From Plantago ovata (taxonomy: Eukaryota > Streptophyta > Magnoliopsida > Lamiales > Plantaginaceae), in assembly GCA_028274465.1 (NCBI GenBank), contig CM051458.1, forward strand, positions 52,317,253 through 52,381,252: a stretch of 64,000 nt of DNA, given 5' to 3'. The position numbers and the translations under genes were made by a program. A model generated the notes under the pieces. That model did no database searches, had not been told where the DNA came from, and saw nothing but the letters and a program-made list of their open reading frames with translations. Position 1 is the first letter of the stretch. Every line of letters starts with the position of its first letter. Positions 1-9,360 of the stretch are shown one piece after another.

Positions 1-783
1 TTTCTTAGCCGTGAATGTTTTACTTCTTCACAAGTAGCTTTTGTTTCAAGCTTAAGTCTTGGAACGAATCAATAGGCAGTAAAGAGTATAGAGGGTTTTG
101 AGTGTTTAAAGCACAAGTGAGAGTTTGATCACGTTGTTGACACCTTTCTACTCTTTGCCAGATGACCTCTATTTATAGTGTCCCAAGGGAGCCGTTTGAA
201 TTTCAAATTCCAAGGCTTTGCACCTTAAGATGTCAGTATCTTGCTTTTGTACATTCAGCAGTGTCCTTCATTTGTCTTCTTGTCTTCATTTTCTTTGCGT
301 GCCTACTTTGCATTTAATGTTCATTTGAATTTGATTCAAATGTGAACGTTGGAGCCAAAATGCAAGTACTCTTCAGCAAGGAGGTCACATATGTTAGTCA
401 GCAAGTGGTTAGTCTCAGTTTCAGCAAGCACAACCTACTCTGTCATATAAATTTTCACTTATGCGAGCTATTGCTGAAAATCTCACTTTCTGAGCAACAT
501 GCCTTTGTAGATACCTTTCTCAGAATTCTTCTAAGTCTTCAGTCTTTGAATCTTCAAGTTTCTGAGCGGTTCTAGTGCTTCAATAGTTCATTTGTAAAAA
601 CAAAGTACATCATCAGCAAACGAAAGCACCTAACTAGTACCTTCACTAAGTCTTTCAGCAAACGTTCCTCTTTTACAATGTCCTTAAAATTCTAAATTCC
701 TATGGACCTTAAGAGTACTAGTTACTGGACTTTCCTTAATTTAACATGGTTAATTGCTCATCAAAATTACAAGTTTCCTAACA
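1..783 (-). mobile_element. Sirevirus LTR (SIRE-C), cut by window edge
   Basis: Read on the minus strand, this is the first ~780 bases of the same LTR found at 10576, 13039 and 29996. The outer terminus TGTTAGGAAACTTG lies at 783 and faces left, so the element continues beyond the window start. A reversed TATA box lies at 170-177 and matches the U3 TATA of the other copies. At 784 the sequence switches abruptly to the Copia-1 LTR, so SIRE-C inserted into it. The matching TSD copy is outside the window, so that step is inferred from the alignment of 784-1241 with 9571-10028. Confidence 0.85.
170..177 (-). promoter_or_regulatory. TATA box of SIRE-C LTR
   Basis: The plus strand reads TATTTATA, the reverse complement of TATAAATA. 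It sits at the same LTR position as the TATA boxes at 11184, 13780 and 30737, and should drive minus-strand transcription leftward. Confidence 0.6.
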
Positions 784-1241
784 TCCCAGCAGGCGCAACT
801 ATTTTGTTTTTGACGTTTTTTCCACCTTTTCTTGTTGGAAACCATTGTGAAAGGTCACAAATTCACTAATTCAATTTGTTTAACTTGTAAATTAATTTTC
901 TGATCCACTTTGAGTAATTAATTACAATTAAACACAAATGAATAACATTCCAACAATGCATTTTGCATAAATCTATACAAACCTCATTTGACTTTTATCC
1001 ACGAATTTTAGCACAGTGGTACCAACTGTATTTTAACGATCGACTTAATTTATTCATGTATTGACCGACACACTATGTCCATTAATCACCTTTCACCCTA
1101 CAGGATTTTAGTGACTTAACACTTTAGTGACATCCATTTCAACAAACGGATAATGAAAAGCTTGTTTCCAACATGTTGCGCCCATATGACCAATACATCA
1201 AATGAATTGAAAGCTCAATCGTTTCACTAAAATTCCCAACA
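784..1241 (-). repeat. Copia-1 3' LTR, partial
   Basis: This 458-bp block is the U3 start of the LTR in minus orientation. It begins TGTTGGGAATTTT at 1241 and ends where SIRE-C cuts it at 784. It aligns base for base in length with 9571-10028. The remainder of the LTR, including its TATA box and U5, lies left of the window. Confidence 0.85.
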
Positions 1242-1255
1242 ATCCCCACATGAAA
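1242..1255 (-). other. Polypurine tract of Copia-1
   Basis: On the minus strand this reads TTTCATGTGGGGAT and lies directly against the TGTTGGG start of the 3' LTR. That is where plus-strand DNA synthesis is primed in LTR retrotransposons. Confidence 0.75.
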
Positions 1256-1846
1256 GGGAATTGATGCACATGCACTCTTTCGGCGAGTAGTGATAGCATC
1301 GGGGTCGATAGATTTCGCTTTGAATCTCCCTAGTAAAATACCTTCGGATATACTTGCCACGCGGTGGACCTGAGGCCTTAAACCGGTCAGCGTTTTGTGT
1401 ATACCAAGACAAATATAATTCACACTATCACAACCATGTACTCATTTCAGGTTCTTATGGTATGTCCATTGTGGCCGTGGACAGCTCCTGGTTTCTCAAA
1501 GTGCTTTCATTTGAAGCGGCCCGTCTTCGCACTTAGATAGGTGAACTCCCAACAAGGACATCCTGCCAATGTCCCACTTGATCCAAGGTGAACTCAAGTT
1601 TGGGATTCATTAAGAGTTCATAAACTCAGCCTTTACCCTTTCTGCAGGATAGCACTTAGTGTCTTACACGGAAATGGACTTTGGAGTTATAGTCACAAAG
1701 TGACATCATCCGAAGTGCTCTTACTTCTTAGTGTGTCAAGCACACTCTCGAAGCGCTAACTGAATATGTACAGCTTAGCTTTCCACATTGAACCAAATTC
1801 TTGGGATCTCCAATCAGTATGATTGGGTTTCCACCGCACGATTCTT
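1256..1846 (-). other. Copia-1 3' untranslated region
   Basis: This 590-base stretch lies between the pol stop and the polypurine tract. On the minus strand it begins soon after the RNase H end with a block (about 1800-1850) in the usual 3' noncoding position of Copia elements. I see no gene in it; the small reading frames here are chance. Confidence 0.6.
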
Positions 1847-2035
1847 TTATGATATGGGTTCTAACCCCATTCCCCTAGACAAGCAGTATGTCTGATCTCC
1901 AGATAAGCCTTTTGTTAGCGGATCCGCAATGTTATCTTTTGATCTTACAAAATCCAAAGATATAACTCCCATGGAGATCAACTGCCTAATGGTCTTATGT
2001 CTACGACGCATGTGTCTAGACTTGTCATTATACAT
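1847..2035 (-). pseudogene. Copia-1 RNase H C-terminal fragment
   Basis: The 62-residue frame carries the end of a Copia polyprotein: a RHMRRRHKTIRQL block followed by KDNIADPLTKGL, the standard C-terminal RNase H signature in which the His-containing block closes the fold. It is out of frame with the RT segment ending at 2083. About one base is missing near 2098, and an in-frame TGA also falls between the CDSLSAIGRA motif and this segment. RNase H would remove the RNA template during reverse transcription; this copy cannot be made as one protein. Confidence 0.8.
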
Positions 2036-2082
2036 TGTACTTCATGCTCTTCCTATAGCCGATAAACTATCACAGTTGATCG

Positions 2083-3363
2083 TTATTGAAGGCACGGGTT
2101 TATCCCAACAAGGATATCCTCCAACAAATCATGAAGCCACTCAACTTTTTCCCCTGCTTTGTCCAAAGCAATAAACTCAGATTCCATAGTCGACCTTGAA
2201 ATGAGAGTTTGTATGGAGGACTTCCAAGACACCGCACCTCCACCAATGGTAAACACATACCCACTAGTAGATTTGGTGTTCTTGCTATCAGATATCCAGT
2301 TAGCATCACTATAACCTTCCAACACAACTGGATATCTCGAATAATGCAAACCATAATTGAGTGCATACTTTAGGTATCTTAATATCCTATCCAACGCCAC
2401 CCAATGATTTTGGCACAGATTTTGCGTAAACCTTGCCAACTTGTTAACCGAGTATGCCAAATCCGGTCGTGTACAATTACCAATGTACATAAGGCAGCCA
2501 ATGATTTGCGCGTACCGTCCTTGTGCTATGGGTTGTCCAGAATTTTTGGCAATGCTTTTTCTCATATCCATCGGTGCTTTTAGCGGCGACCGATCAAAAG
2601 CATCAAATCTCTTCAAAACATCTTTAATGTAATGAGATTGTGTTAGTGCCAACCCATCAACAGTCTTAGAAATCTTAATTCCTAAGATCACATCAGCTAT
2701 ACCCATATCTTTCATGTCAAACATCCCTTTCAACATGTTCTTGGTCTCCAAGATTAACTCGGGACTACTTCCTGTTATGAGCATATCATCAACATAGAGA
2801 CAAATCATTACAAACGACTTCGAATCCCCTTTCATGTATATGCATTTGTCACATTCGTTTATAGAGAAACCTTTAGATAATAACGCATTATCAAATTTCT
2901 CATGCCATTGTTTTGGAGCTTGTTTCAGTCCATACAATGATTTCACAAGATGACAAACCTTGCCTTCTTGCCCAGGAACTGAGTAGCCCTCAGGTTGTTC
3001 CATGTAAATTTCCTCTTCCAAATCACCATTTAGGAAGGCTGTCTTCACATCCATTTGGTGTATCTCAAAACCATGCAAGGATGCTATTGCAATGAATACT
3101 CTTATGGATGTTATCCGTGACACGGGTGCGTATGTGTCGAAATAGTGTAGGCCTTCTTTTCGTCGATAGCCTTTCACTACCAATCTGACCTTGTACTTGT
3201 CAATAGTCCCATCCGCTTTGATCTTGCGTTTAAGTATCCACTTGCAACCTAGTGGCTTGATTCCCGGTGGAAGATCAACTAGTTGCCAAGTGTGATTTTG
3301 TAGGATGGACCCTATTTCAATTTCGATAGTTTCCTTCCAAAAAGGAGCCTCGGGACTAGACAA
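2083..3363 (-). pseudogene. Copia-1 reverse transcriptase and RNase H N-terminus
   Basis: This 426-residue open segment is a Copia-type RVT_2 domain. It starts at the conserved block before RT ([13 protein letters not shown]), then [22 protein letters not shown], the catalytic [10 protein letters not shown], and the RNase H start GYSDANW and STMESEF. The two aspartates of YVDD are present. It ends in GINPCLQ because of a frameshift just before the next RNase H motif. The frame at its start overlaps the hinge segment at 3312-3644. RT would copy element RNA into DNA in cytoplasmic particles. The protein family is certain, but a functional product is not expected given the shifts on both sides. 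Confidence 0.9.
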
Positions 3364-3644
3364 TTCTTCGTTGATTGTCTTTGGATCATTTCTACCAAAA
3401 AAGAGGTTAGAAAATCTGGACCAAATTCTTTTGGCTTCTTAGCACGTTTGGTACGTCGAGGTTCAATGTCATGAGTGTCTTTATTATCTTGCATTGAACT
3501 CCTCTTACGTTTCTTCCCACTATTTTCAACATCATGAGCCTTGGGTATCTCTTGTATTGAAACTCCTGGGAAACCACTAGATTCAAGATCATGAGCCTTG
3601 GCTATCTCTTGACTTGAACTAGATACCGTACTTGAAGTCCCCAC
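3312..3644 (-). pseudogene. Copia-1 polyprotein hinge between integrase and RT
   Basis: This 110-residue frame links integrase to RT. It contains repeated SSSQEIAKAHD-like units, then a lysine/arginine-rich stretch ([21 protein letters not shown]), which is typical of the variable linker where Copia integrases carry nuclear-targeting basic residues (inference). It is separated from the integrase frame by a stop at about 3711 inside one of the 78-bp repeats. Its end runs out of frame as the RT frame begins. Confidence 0.7.
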
Positions 3645-3826
3645 ATTTAATCCCTTAGTTTCAAAGTCATGAGTCTTTGCTATCTCTTGACTTGAACTAG
3701 GTATAGGACTCTAAGTCCCCACATTAGATCCATTAGTTTCAAAGTCATGAGCCTTGGCTATCTCTTGACTTGAACTAGGTATAGGACTCAAAGTCCCCAC
3801 ATTTGATCCACTTTTATCATTTGGTA
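3536..3826. repeat. 78-bp in-frame tandem repeat in Copia-1 hinge
   Basis: Three copies of a 78-bp unit start at 3593, 3671 and 3749, and a shorter diverged unit starts at 3536. Each holds the plus-strand core TATCTCTTGACTTGAACTAG. Because 78 is 26 codons, the protein gains repeats without losing frame. One unit has since acquired a stop codon. Confidence 0.85.
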
Positions 3827-4466
3827 CAGAATTATGATTCTCACCAAGGTTACTCATTTGACTCTTAATAAAAGCCAAATCCTTCTTCTCCTTTCTAGGA
3901 AATGTATCTTCAAAGAATTCTGCATTCCTTGACTCAATGATTGTCCCCACATGTATGTCGTTTATTTCAGACCAATGAACTAAGAAGCGATATGCACTAC
4001 TGTTATTTGCATATCCAACGAAGATGCAATCAACAGTTTTTGGACCAATCTTCACTTGTTTAGGTTTAGGTATTTCTACCTTTGCCAAACATCCCCACAC
4101 TTTAAAGTATTTCAAAGTTGGAGGTTTACCTTTCCATAATTCATATGGAGTTTTGTCATGATTCTTGCCATGTATTCTGTTCAGAATTTTATTGGCTGTT
4201 AGAATAGCCTCTCCCCACAAGTTTTGGGGTAAACCATAAGTCAATAGCATCACATTCATCATCTCCTTCAATGTTCGGTTCTTGCGTTCCGCAATACCAT
4301 TTGATTGAGGAGAATATGGGGCAGTAGTTTGATGGATAATACCATGTTGAGAGCAAAACTCATCAAATGGTGCTCCATACTCCCCACCCCTATCACTACG
4401 AATCACCTTGATTCGTAAACTGAGTTGGTTCTCAACCTCAGTTTTAAAGTGCTTGAACGCATTCAA
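3711..4466 (-). pseudogene. Copia-1 integrase catalytic core
   Basis: This 251-residue segment has the second integrase aspartate in VIRSDRGGEYG and the glutamate in SNGIAERKNRTLKE, followed by the Copia integrase C-terminal blocks TPYELWKGKPP and FVGYANNSSAYRF. The first aspartate lies in the neighbouring frame (4463-4942), because a single base appears to be missing near 4475. It ends at a stop within the 78-bp repeat. Integrase would insert the cDNA into chromosomes. Confidence 0.85.
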
Positions 4467-4942
4467 GGCTTCATCTTTCTACGAAGCAAGTATACATAAC
4501 AATACCTTGTACTATCATCAATGAACGTCACAAAGTATTTCTTACCACCTCTAGTTTGAATAAACTTCAAATCACATAGGTCACTCTGGATTAGTTCTAG
4601 AGGTTTGGTACTTCTTTCCACCGAATGGAAAGGCAACCTTGTTAACTTTGCTTCTACACACACCTCACACTTGTGTTGAGGTTCCATATCAATAGAAGAC
4701 AATGTTTTAGTCTTTACAAGTTTCTTGAGATACTTGTAGTTAACATGTCCAAGTCTATTATGCCACAAGTTGGAAGATTCGACCAAGTAAGAAGAAGAAG
4801 AAACAAGTTTCTCCTTTCCAACTTCGTGAGCAATAGACTTCATAGAAGCATTATGCGCAAAAGAGTTTACCTCTCTTTGATGCTTATGCTTCCTTGAGCT
4901 TTCATTTGGAATGATAGCTCGAGACCCTCTACTTGTAACCAT
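4463..4942 (-). pseudogene. Copia-1 GAG-pre-integrase and integrase N-terminus
   Basis: The 159-residue frame contains the HHCC zinc-binding pre-integrase signature: LWHNRLGHVNYKYL and then CEVCVEAKLTRLPF. It continues to the first integrase aspartate (LIQSDLCDL) and TFIDDSTRYCYVYLL. It ends in KMKP through the frameshift near 4475. The apparent ATG at 4942 is probably not a real start: gag and protease, which should precede this, are absent. The first ~25 residues do not resemble the family. Confidence 0.85.
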
Positions 4943-5223
4943 TGTTCAAACTCAACAAAGTATTTGTCTTAAGATTGTTCGAGCCGATGGGCTTTGAACA
5001 AGAGTTCGAGACAAGAACAAGTAGGAACACAAAACCAAATGCAAGTATATTTATCAATATACAATAAACAAAAGAACTTATAATGTAGAGTTGATACAAT
5101 CACAAAGTTCTTCCTTGCGCACTATAGGAATGAAACGAACCACGTACAGATTGCAACAACCCTGGACTTCCAACAACTCCTCAAAGGAGTAACAAAAAAA
5201 AACAAATGGGGAGTAGAGTCGAT
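4943..5223 (-). other. Residual Copia-1 interior, no recognisable gene
   Basis: These 281 bases lie between the inner edge of the 5' LTR and the pre-integrase segment, where primer site, gag and protease should be. None is recognisable. The minus strand is A/T-rich. The deletion that removed gag probably has its breakpoints here. Confidence 0.5.
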
Positions 5224-5325
5224 TGTTGGACTATCTCTCCTTAAGATAAATACTTGCCCCACTCGTGGTGCTTACGGAATATTGTCAATCTGTCTCCCAG
5301 GATAAAACTACTCTAAGACGACTAA
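5224..5325 (-). repeat. Copia-1 5' LTR, U5 end (left of Pong insertion)
   Basis: The minus-strand LTR end reads TAGTCCAACA, with CCAACA at 5224-5229, the inverted partner of the LTR start TGTTGG. The block continues across the Pong insertion to 9226-10028. Without Pong and one TSD copy the LTR is about 902 bp. No tRNA-Met primer site follows it, which fits an internal deletion. Confidence 0.65.
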
Positions 5326-5344
5326 GACCACCAGCATTGGTGCC
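5326..5344 (+). repeat. Left terminal inverted repeat of Pong-like element
   Basis: It reads GACCACCAGCATTGGTGCC and follows TSD TAA. It pairs with the right end, whose complement is GACTCGCTGCATCGGTGCC. Confidence 0.75.
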
Positions 5345-5433
5345 ATGCCATGCCATGGCACCAATCACTATTTTGCCTCCATGCCGCGGCATCGTGGCTT
5401 GTTTCTACATTGGTGGCCACGATGCCGCGGCAT
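5336..5433. repeat. Left subterminal palindromes of Pong-like element
   Basis: There are two perfect inverted repeats. At 5336-5365 the 12-bp arms (ATTGGTGCCATG) flank 6 bases. At 5381-5398 and 5416-5433 the 18-bp arms are identical in complement (ATGCCGCGGCATCGTGGC). A T-rich run follows at about 5440. Such subterminal structures could be transposase-binding sites (inference). Confidence 0.85.
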
Positions 5434-5669
5434 GGTGGTTTTTTTTTTTTTTTAATTTTTTTTTTTTGATAATTATAATATGATAAGATGAACTAAAATT
5501 AAAACAAAATATATTTAATAGTTTATTTGAAATAACTTACATCAAATTTAAACACATAACACAGAATCTAACGAATTGAGATGCAACAACCACACAACAC
5601 ACAAACATAAAATGCATGAAACTTAAAACAAATAAGACACACGATTGATGAAGCTCGCACAATCAATCA

Positions 5670-7034
5670 CTAACACCTCCAGATATGTTCCATGAGGTCT
5701 GAAGTTAGTCGTTCATGCGTGTTGATGCTATGCATCTGTCGGTTAATATTCATGTACTCATTCAGAGAGTTTATTGTTGATGTCGTCCTTCGAATATGAA
5801 TTCCACGATCGAAATCCTCAACGTAAGACCTTGTGTCGTCCTCAAACTCTTTCCTCAGGCTTTCCATTTCACTTTCATAGTTTTTGTATGTGTGGCGTTC
5901 ATCCTCAACTATCATATTGTGGAGTGTGATGCAGCAATCCATGATCTTACGGAGTGTGGACTTGTTGTGAGCAAGAGCCGGGTTTCGTATTATTGCAAAC
6001 CGTGCTTGCATAACTCCAAAAGCCCGTTCCACATCCTTACGGCAAGACTCCTGGAGCTGAGAGAACTTTGATTCTTTATGAGTTATGGGATTGGGGATGG
6101 CACTCACAAACGTAGCCCATGCTGGATAGATACCGTCAGTTAGGTAGTACGACATGCTGTATTGATGGCCATTCACCGTAAATTCCACAGGAGGTGCAGT
6201 GCCGTTGAGAAGATCCTCGAACACTGGTGAACGCTGCACGATTGATAAGTCATTGAATTTTCCGGAAACTCCAAAGAATGAATGCCATATCCAAGTGTCT
6301 TGGGATGCCACAGCTTCTAACACAAGGGTAGGACTTCCACATTTCCCTTGGAATTGACCGTGCCACGCCGTCGGACAATTCTTCCAAATCCAATGCATAC
6401 AGTCGATACTCCCAATCATGCCCGGAAAGCCTCTTGCCTTGTTGATTGCTAGAAGTCGCCGTAAGTCATCTTCATTGGCCCTCCTCATGTAGGTTGCGCC
6501 AAACTCTGCAACCACAGCGTCACAAAAACGCGAGAGACATTTCAAAGCCGTACTTTCACCAAGGCGACAATACTCATCAACCGAGTCAGCACAACACCCA
6601 TAAGCTAGCATTCGAATGGCTGCGGTACATTTTTGGAGTGTGGATAACCCTTGACGGCCAGCAGCATCTAGCTTGCAGACAAAGTAATCATCTTGATGCA
6701 CAACACCAGCAACTACTCGTTCAAACAAGGCCCTACGCATTCTGTATCTGCGTCGGAACTTATCTGCATAAGGAGCGACCTGACCAAAGTAATCACGCTC
6801 GAGTAGCACGGCACGTGAAACTCTTTCCCTGTCAATATATTTTCGCTTCTTCTTTGAAGTGTTTTTTGGTTGTTCTTGGTGTTGATGTTGTTGGATGGAG
6901 TGCATCATATGGGGTATGTTGTTCATTATGAACTTTTGAGCTTGTTTGAAGGTATTCGAGGAAGAGGCGGAGGATGCAAAATTCAAACTTTCATCAGACG
7001 ATGACGAGCTTGATGATGAAGAGCTTGATGACAT
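5670..7034 (-). CDS. PIF/Harbinger transposase (DDE_Tnp_4, HARBI1/ALP1-like)
   Basis: The product is a DDE endonuclease that cuts the transposon ends and inserts at TAA/TTA. I choose the ATG at 7034, which opens with a long serine run, and not the earlier in-frame ATG at 7184, because the TATA box at 7099-7105 lies between them. This gives 454 residues, usual for Pong transposases. The catalytic residues are visible: the first aspartate in GMIGSIDCMHW, the second in YYLTDGIYP, and the glutamate in DVERAFGVMQARFAI. A basic KKKRKYIDRERVSRA block near the N-terminus resembles a nuclear signal. The frame is uninterrupted. Domesticated host relatives (ALP1-like genes) exist, but the TIRs and TSD here argue for a mobile copy. 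It should act with the ORF1 protein encoded upstream. Confidence 0.92.
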   Translation of the reverse strand: MSSSSSSSSSSSSDESLNFASSASSSNTFKQAQKFIMNNIPHMMHSIQQHQHQEQPKNTSKKKRKYIDRERVSRAVLLERDYFGQVAPYADKFRRRYRMRRALFERVVAGVVHQDDYFVCKLDAAGRQGLSTLQKCTAAIRMLAYGCCADSVDEYCRLGESTALKCLSRFCDAVVAEFGATYMRRANEDDLRRLLAINKARGFPGMIGSIDCMHWIWKNCPTAWHGQFQGKCGSPTLVLEAVASQDTWIWHSFFGVSGKFNDLSIVQRSPVFEDLLNGTAPPVEFTVNGHQYSMSYYLTDGIYPAWATFVSAIPNPITHKESKFSQLQESCRKDVERAFGVMQARFAIIRNPALAHNKSTLRKIMDCCITLHNMIVEDERHTYKNYESEMESLRKEFEDDTRSYVEDFDRGIHIRRTTSTINSLNEYMNINRQMHSINTHERLTSDLMEHIWRC

Positions 7035-7098
7035 GATTATTTTAAACTTAAGAAGTGGATGAAGGGTTGGTGTATCTAAATTAAGTTCCAGAGTTGCA

Positions 7099-7105
7099 TT
7101 ATATA
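7099..7105 (-). promoter_or_regulatory. TATA box of Pong transposase gene
   Basis: The minus strand reads TATATAA, about 65 bases upstream of the chosen transposase ATG at 7034. Confidence 0.55.
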
Positions 7106-7532
7106 GACATGGATGAGACACATTGCTTCGGATATAGATTTTGAGAGATTTTTGGAGATAAGATTTCAAAAGATAAGATAACATGCTTAGTCATGGCTGA
7201 GTCAGATTGCATAGGATGCCTCAAGTAGTGTTATGATTCCTGCCGAATTCAAATTCATGATATCTGACAAAGTAAAGTTCTGATTCCTGACAAAGAAAAT
7301 TAAAAAGTTGTTTGACTAAAAGTAAACTTTTGATTCCTGACAAATTCAAATTCAAATTCAAAGCAAATTCATTTCATTACAACGGATACATGGGAAATGA
7401 AAATACAAACAAGTCACACTTACGAATGTAAAATAACACAATGCGAAAATTAAAGTACAAACACGCCACACTTAAATGCCTAAACAAACACACTTAAACA
7501 CTTAACAAACACACTTAAACAAGTTTCACCAC
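7106..7532 (-). other. Pong intergenic region
   Basis: This is the ~430-base spacer between the ORF1 stop and the transposase TATA box. It includes near-repeats of the phrase TGATTCCTGACAAA around 7235-7340. I see no gene. Confidence 0.6.
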
Positions 7533-8786
7533 TCAATTGTTCGGAAACAATTCGGCTCTGAGTGCATCTGCCACTGCTCTCTGCTCGGCATTCAAATTAT
7601 CGTAGTGAGGCAACAGATCCATCAGGAATTTCATCCGCTCATTCCTCAACTTCTCCTCTTTCAAGTACTGGTCCTTCAGTTTCCTGGCCTCCCTCTTTTC
7701 CTCCTTCTCCCTTTCAAAGGCGAGCCTGCTGCTATGAGCTTCCTTGTCCCACTCAATCCTCTGTCTTTCATACTCAAGAGCCTGGGGATAATTACCATTG
7801 AATTGCACCCATCCCTCACCTATCGTCTCCATTGCGGAGTTGCAAGAACTTCCACCTTGTGCCATCCTTTTCGCCTTGTCCCGACCCATAGGGCGTTTCG
7901 GACTCGAGACACTGTCATCAACTAAGTGGTATCGCTTCGTCCCACTACTGCCACCTCCCGTTGACTCCATTCGTTCATCCCCATCTACATCAACATCCAC
8001 AGTGACATTGTTTGGATCTTGCTTCTTCTTCAAGTGAGTCTCCCAATTCAAGTACATTTCATACATCGGGTACGACTTCACAACATCCCACTGTTTAAAC
8101 AGATGAAAACCAGAGCTGTACAGTGTGTTTTCCTTGTGAAATTCCTGAGCCGTGTTGATCACATCGTCGTTGTTGAATCCACTACGCTGGCCAACTGCAC
8201 TCACAGCCCTCTCATAACAGCCAAGCCAATTATTAATTTCCTTCTTCATACGGTCGACTCTTTTGCGCATTGAATCTGGAGTGCGGTGGATAAGTCCGGC
8301 GTGCAACCCGTCCGCCCTAGCCTCCTCATACATTTCATGAACCTTTTTGAATAAAGTAGCATACCTCTGGTTCGTACCGACGATAGGATCTGAGCAAACA
8401 TCCATATAGCAACGAAGGAGAACCAAATCTTCCTTCTCGGTCCATTGCACGTTCCGTGGTGGAGCCTTGGCGTTTGTCGCATCAGTGGCGGCCTCCTTCC
8501 CTTTTCGGCTACAACCCGTTGGCTTTGGCTGATTTTGGGGCTGAGTCTCTGCAACGAACTCAGGAGTTTGGGAGAACATTCCCGGTATTTGAGACTGAGG
8601 AGATGGGAAATTTTGGGGGTTTGGCTCTTCGGGCTCATTTTGAAACAAAGGGCGAACGACATTCGGGGAGGTAGAGTTCAACAACGGTTTGCGAAGTTGG
8701 CTCATGAGCTCTGCGTACAACTCTTTCTCATATTCCTTCATATATGCAAGAGTTTCACGAGTGTAAAGCTGACCGTTGAACTCCAT
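7533..8786 (-). CDS. Pong-like ORF1 protein (Myb/SANT-like, NAM-associated C-terminus)
   Basis: This is the DNA-binding partner of Harbinger transposases, which in Pong-type elements binds the ends and helps bring the transposase into the nucleus. I start at the ATG at 8786 (MEFNGQLYTRETL), giving 417 residues. After a Q/P-rich N-terminus comes a trihelix/Myb-like domain, roughly residues 110-210, with VQWTEKEDLVLLRCYMDV and a conserved GFNNDDVINTAQ segment. Then come an acidic patch, the basic motif RPMGRDKAKRMAQ typical of NAM-associated proteins, and a C-terminal charged coiled coil (KEEKREARKLKDQYLKEEK). The frame is open throughout. It lies 5' of the transposase on the same strand with its own TATA box at 8910-8917. 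Confidence 0.88.
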   Translation of the reverse strand: MEFNGQLYTRETLAYMKEYEKELYAELMSQLRKPLLNSTSPNVVRPLFQNEPEEPNPQNFPSPQSQIPGMFSQTPEFVAETQPQNQPKPTGCSRKGKEAATDATNAKAPPRNVQWTEKEDLVLLRCYMDVCSDPIVGTNQRYATLFKKVHEMYEEARADGLHAGLIHRTPDSMRKRVDRMKKEINNWLGCYERAVSAVGQRSGFNNDDVINTAQEFHKENTLYSSGFHLFKQWDVVKSYPMYEMYLNWETHLKKKQDPNNVTVDVDVDGDERMESTGGGSSGTKRYHLVDDSVSSPKRPMGRDKAKRMAQGGSSCNSAMETIGEGWVQFNGNYPQALEYERQRIEWDKEAHSSRLAFEREKEEKREARKLKDQYLKEEKLRNERMKFLMDLLPHYDNLNAEQRAVADALRAELFPNN

Positions 8787-8909
8787 CTCACCGGACAAAA
8801 AAATGGAGGGTTAAGGGGGTTTTTGATGTTAAGAGTGTATTTTGAGTTTAATTAAGAGAGAAATGAGAGCTGGAGATGGGGTGCTCCAAACATAGCCGAG
8901 ATTGGTCTC

Positions 8910-8917
8910 TATTTATA
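8910..8917 (-). promoter_or_regulatory. TATA box of Pong ORF1 gene
   Basis: The plus strand TATTTATA is TATAAATA on the minus strand, about 125 bases upstream of the ORF1 ATG. Confidence 0.6.
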
Positions 8918-8939
8918 GATCTCGAAAAAATAGAGCTAT

Positions 8940-9053
8940 TGGTGATTTTTATTTATTTTTGCATTTTTATTTTTCGAGTTATAGCCGTTTTTGTCCGTTG
9001 GAGTATAAAAGCAAATAATGAAAAAAAAAAAAAAAAAAAATAAAAGGGACCAT
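8940..9053. other. Pong right subterminal spacer with poly-A run
   Basis: Noncoding sequence upstream of ORF1, including an uninterrupted run of about 21 A at 9020-9040 next to the hairpin cluster. Confidence 0.5.
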
Positions 9054-9206
9054 TGAGGGGCTGCCAAGTGGCAGCCCCTCACTATTTCAACACCGCGTCG
9101 TCTCACGACGCGGTGCTGAAATAGCACAGACGCCGGGGCTGTTGCCCCGGCGTCCCTGCATCGATGCGGCGGGGTGCCGCGGCGTGGGACGCCGTCCACC
9201 CACGCC
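9054..9206. repeat. Right subterminal hairpin cluster of Pong-like element
   Basis: Four inverted repeats stand in a row: 9054-9066/9069-9081 (13-bp perfect arms); 9083-9100/9106-9123 (18-bp arms, one mismatch); 9129-9139/9144-9154 (11-bp perfect arms); and 9181-9188/9199-9206 (8-bp arms). All lie within 180 bases of the right TIR. Confidence 0.9.
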
Positions 9207-9225
9207 GGCACCGATGCAGCGAGTC
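9207..9225 (-). repeat. Right terminal inverted repeat of Pong-like element
   Basis: It is complementary to the left end at 14 of 19 positions, and TSD TAA follows directly. Confidence 0.75.
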
Positions 9226-9352
9226 TAAGGAGCACTCCAATAGTCGAATCTGGCGAACTTACTTTGAGTATGATAGAGTGCAAAGAGAAAACAAATGAGA
9301 AGAGAAGTATCAAATGCCTTGGATGTGTGTTTGGGAATGAACCCCACTCCCA

Positions 9353-9360
9353 TATTTATA
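9353..9360 (-). promoter_or_regulatory. TATA box of Copia-1 5' LTR
   Basis: The minus strand reads TATAAATATGGGAG, a typical retrotransposon promoter about 670 bases from the LTR start. Confidence 0.65.

Larger units (their letters stand above)
5326..9225 (-). mobile_element. Pong-like PIF/Harbinger DNA transposon, complete
   Basis: This 3.9-kb element is flanked by TAA at 5323-5325 and 9226-9228, the 3-bp target duplication of the superfamily. The ends 5326-5344 and 9207-9225 form imperfect terminal inverted repeats (14 of 19 positions match). It encodes two minus-strand genes in Pong order, a Myb/trihelix-like ORF1 protein (8786-7533) and a DDE transposase (7034-5670), each with a TATA box upstream. 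Both frames are open. Subterminal regions hold large palindromes. It interrupts the Copia-1 5' LTR and so is younger. Confidence 0.9.

Noticed and set aside
342..575. 77-residue plus-strand frame at the window start
   Set aside because: It lies wholly within a reversed Sirevirus LTR and is not open in the other LTR copies.
5670..7034. Plus-strand frame of 161 residues at 6446-6931 opposite the transposase
   Set aside because: Antisense shadow of a well-supported transposase. No domain, no promoter and no conservation argument.
9226..9250. A second Harbinger-type MITE starting at TAAGGAGCACTCCAATAG
   Set aside because: The start resembles common MITE ends, but no matching right end or second TSD was found nearby, and the sequence continues as Copia-1 LTR.
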